Assembly: GCA_017860085.1 (NCBI GenBank)
Contig: JAFNAJ010000189.1
Span: forward strand, 1-5,706
Length of the DNA: 5,706 nucleotides
Source of the DNA: Acidobacteriota bacterium
GTDB lineage: Bacteria > Acidobacteriota > Vicinamibacteria > Vicinamibacterales > JAFNAJ01
Reading direction: 5' to 3'
Shown: positions 4,835 to 5,706 of the stretch, in pieces
Layout of the letters: every line of letters starts with the position of its first letter
Numbering within the stretch: position 1 is the stretch's first letter
The notes under the pieces: model-generated
What the model saw: only the letters and a program-made list of their open reading frames with translations
What the model was told of the DNA's origin: nothing
Database searches by the model: none
Made by a program: the position numbers and the translations under genes

Positions 4835-5706
4835 ATGAAGTACCTCCCGTACATCCTCAAGCACCTGCGGAAGAACTGGATCCGCACGTCCACGACGGTG
4901 CTCGGCATGGCGGTGTGCATCTTCCTCTTCTGCACGCTGCAGACGCTGCTGGCGGCCATCGACTTCAGCCTCCAGAGCGCGAGTGCGCAACGGCTGTGGA
5001 CGCGGCATGCCGTCAGCCTGGTCTTTCCGCTGCCCCTGTCGTACAAGTCGCGGATTGCCTCGGTCCCGGGCGTGCGGAACGTGGCGAACGCCACCTGGTT
5101 CCAGGGCCAGTACATCGATCGTCGCAACTTCTTTGCCAACTTCGCGGTGGACGCCGAGGAGTATCTTCAGATCTACCCCGAGCTGCTGGTGCCCCCGGAC
5201 GACCGGGCCGCGTTTCTTGCCGACCGTCGCGGGGCGCTCGTCGGTCGTGCGCTGGCCGACAAGTTCGGGTGGAAGGTGGGCGACGCGGTCCAGCTCACGA
5301 GCGACATCCCGCCCTACCAGATCGGGCGTCCCTTCGACTTCGTGATCCGCGGCATCTACGACGCCGACCGGGTGAAGAACCCGGGCGCCGACGTCAGCAG
5401 CTTCTTCTTCCACTACGAGTACCTCTACGAGGCGACCAACCGGCGGACCCAGGCGGGCAATTACGTCATCGAGATCGACGATCCCAACCGAGCCGCGGAT
5501 GTGGGCCAGGCCGTCGATGCGTTGTTCGCCAACAGCGACGCCGAGACGAAGACCGAGACAGAGGGCGCCTTCGTCGCGGGCTTCATCTCGCTCGCCGGAA
5601 ACCTCTCGTTGCTGCTCAACGCCATCGGGCTCGCCGTCACCTTCACGATCCTGCTCGTCACCGCCAACACGATGAGCATGGCGGTGCGCGAGCGCCGCAA
5701 GGAAGT
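4835..5706 (+). CDS. FtsX/MacB-like ABC permease (5' part, runs off window)
   Basis: The frame is open from an ATG at 4835 to the right edge (290 complete codons). The first transmembrane helix spans about 19-42 (TTVLGMAVCIFLFCTLQTLL) after a basic head (KHLRKNW). A large periplasmic domain like MacB_PCD spans about 45-245, including ALVGRALADKFGWKVGDAVQ (134-153) and VIRGIYDADRV (170-180). The FtsX core begins at about 248, with a second helix at 255-278 (LLLNAIGLAVTFTILLVTAN) and the conserved cytoplasmic turn MAVRERRKE (282-290). Family members have four helices and about 380-420 residues, so two helices and the C-terminus lie outside. MacB-type permeases use ATP-driven movement of the periplasmic domain to push substrate through the adaptor and TolC-like duct. 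The ribosome site is weak (GGG at 4826-4828) and a GTG precedes the ATG in frame, so translation probably depends on coupling to the ATPase gene 16 nt upstream. Confidence 0.92.
   Translation, partial: MKYLPYILKHLRKNWIRTSTTVLGMAVCIFLFCTLQTLLAAIDFSLQSASAQRLWTRHAVSLVFPLPLSYKSRIASVPGVRNVANATWFQGQYIDRRNFFANFAVDAEEYLQIYPELLVPPDDRAAFLADRRGALVGRALADKFGWKVGDAVQLTSDIPPYQIGRPFDFVIRGIYDADRVKNPGADVSSFFFHYEYLYEATNRRTQAGNYVIEIDDPNRAADVGQAVDALFANSDAETKTETEGAFVAGFISLAGNLSLLLNAIGLAVTFTILLVTANTMSMAVRERRKE

Noticed and set aside
4078..5139. Minus-strand open frame of 353 codons opposite the ABC ATPase and permease
   Set aside because: Antisense shadow of two genes with intact family motifs.

Overview
The window is a GC-rich bacterial segment with two divergent transport-related gene blocks that share one upstream region. 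High GC, several GTG starts, an RND-style adaptor followed by a separate LolD/MacB-like ATPase and FtsX-like permease, and a CzcC-like outer-membrane protein suggest a Gram-negative (diderm) bacterium. The gene style resembles Acidobacteriota such as Vicinamibacteria, but that assignment is inference and no marker gene is present.

Minus-strand block (2511 down to 1): a secreted YceI-family lipid-binding protein (1900-2511), then a small Cys-rich exported protein of unknown function (1360-1737), then a TolC/CzcC-like outer-membrane efflux protein (1172 down to 1, C-terminus outside the window). The two gaps between these genes (162 and 187 nt) each hold a strong GC-rich hairpin without a U-tract. 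A TTGACA element sits just upstream of the Cys-rich gene, so the block may be several linked transcription units rather than one simple operon.

Divergent intergenic region (about 2512-2794): an AT-rich island in GC-rich surroundings holds a perfect 14-bp palindrome (2612-2625). Because of its symmetry it gives an extended -10-like TGTTATAAC on both strands, so it is a candidate shared promoter/operator. There is a hairpin in the yceI leader, and a second hairpin plus a 15-codon leader ORF in front of the adaptor gene.

Plus-strand block (2795 to the end): membrane-anchored periplasmic adaptor (2795-4081), ABC ATPase (4108-4818) and FtsX/MacB-like permease (4835 to past the window end), separated by only 26 and 16 nt and so almost certainly one operon. 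Together they look like a MacA-MacB type tripartite exporter whose ATPase and permease are separate proteins. The outer-membrane protein on the opposite strand could be its exit duct, or could belong to a metal-efflux RND system continuing left of the window. No mobile elements, RNA genes or CRISPR arrays were seen. The least explained items are the Cys-rich protein and the symmetric divergent regulatory element.
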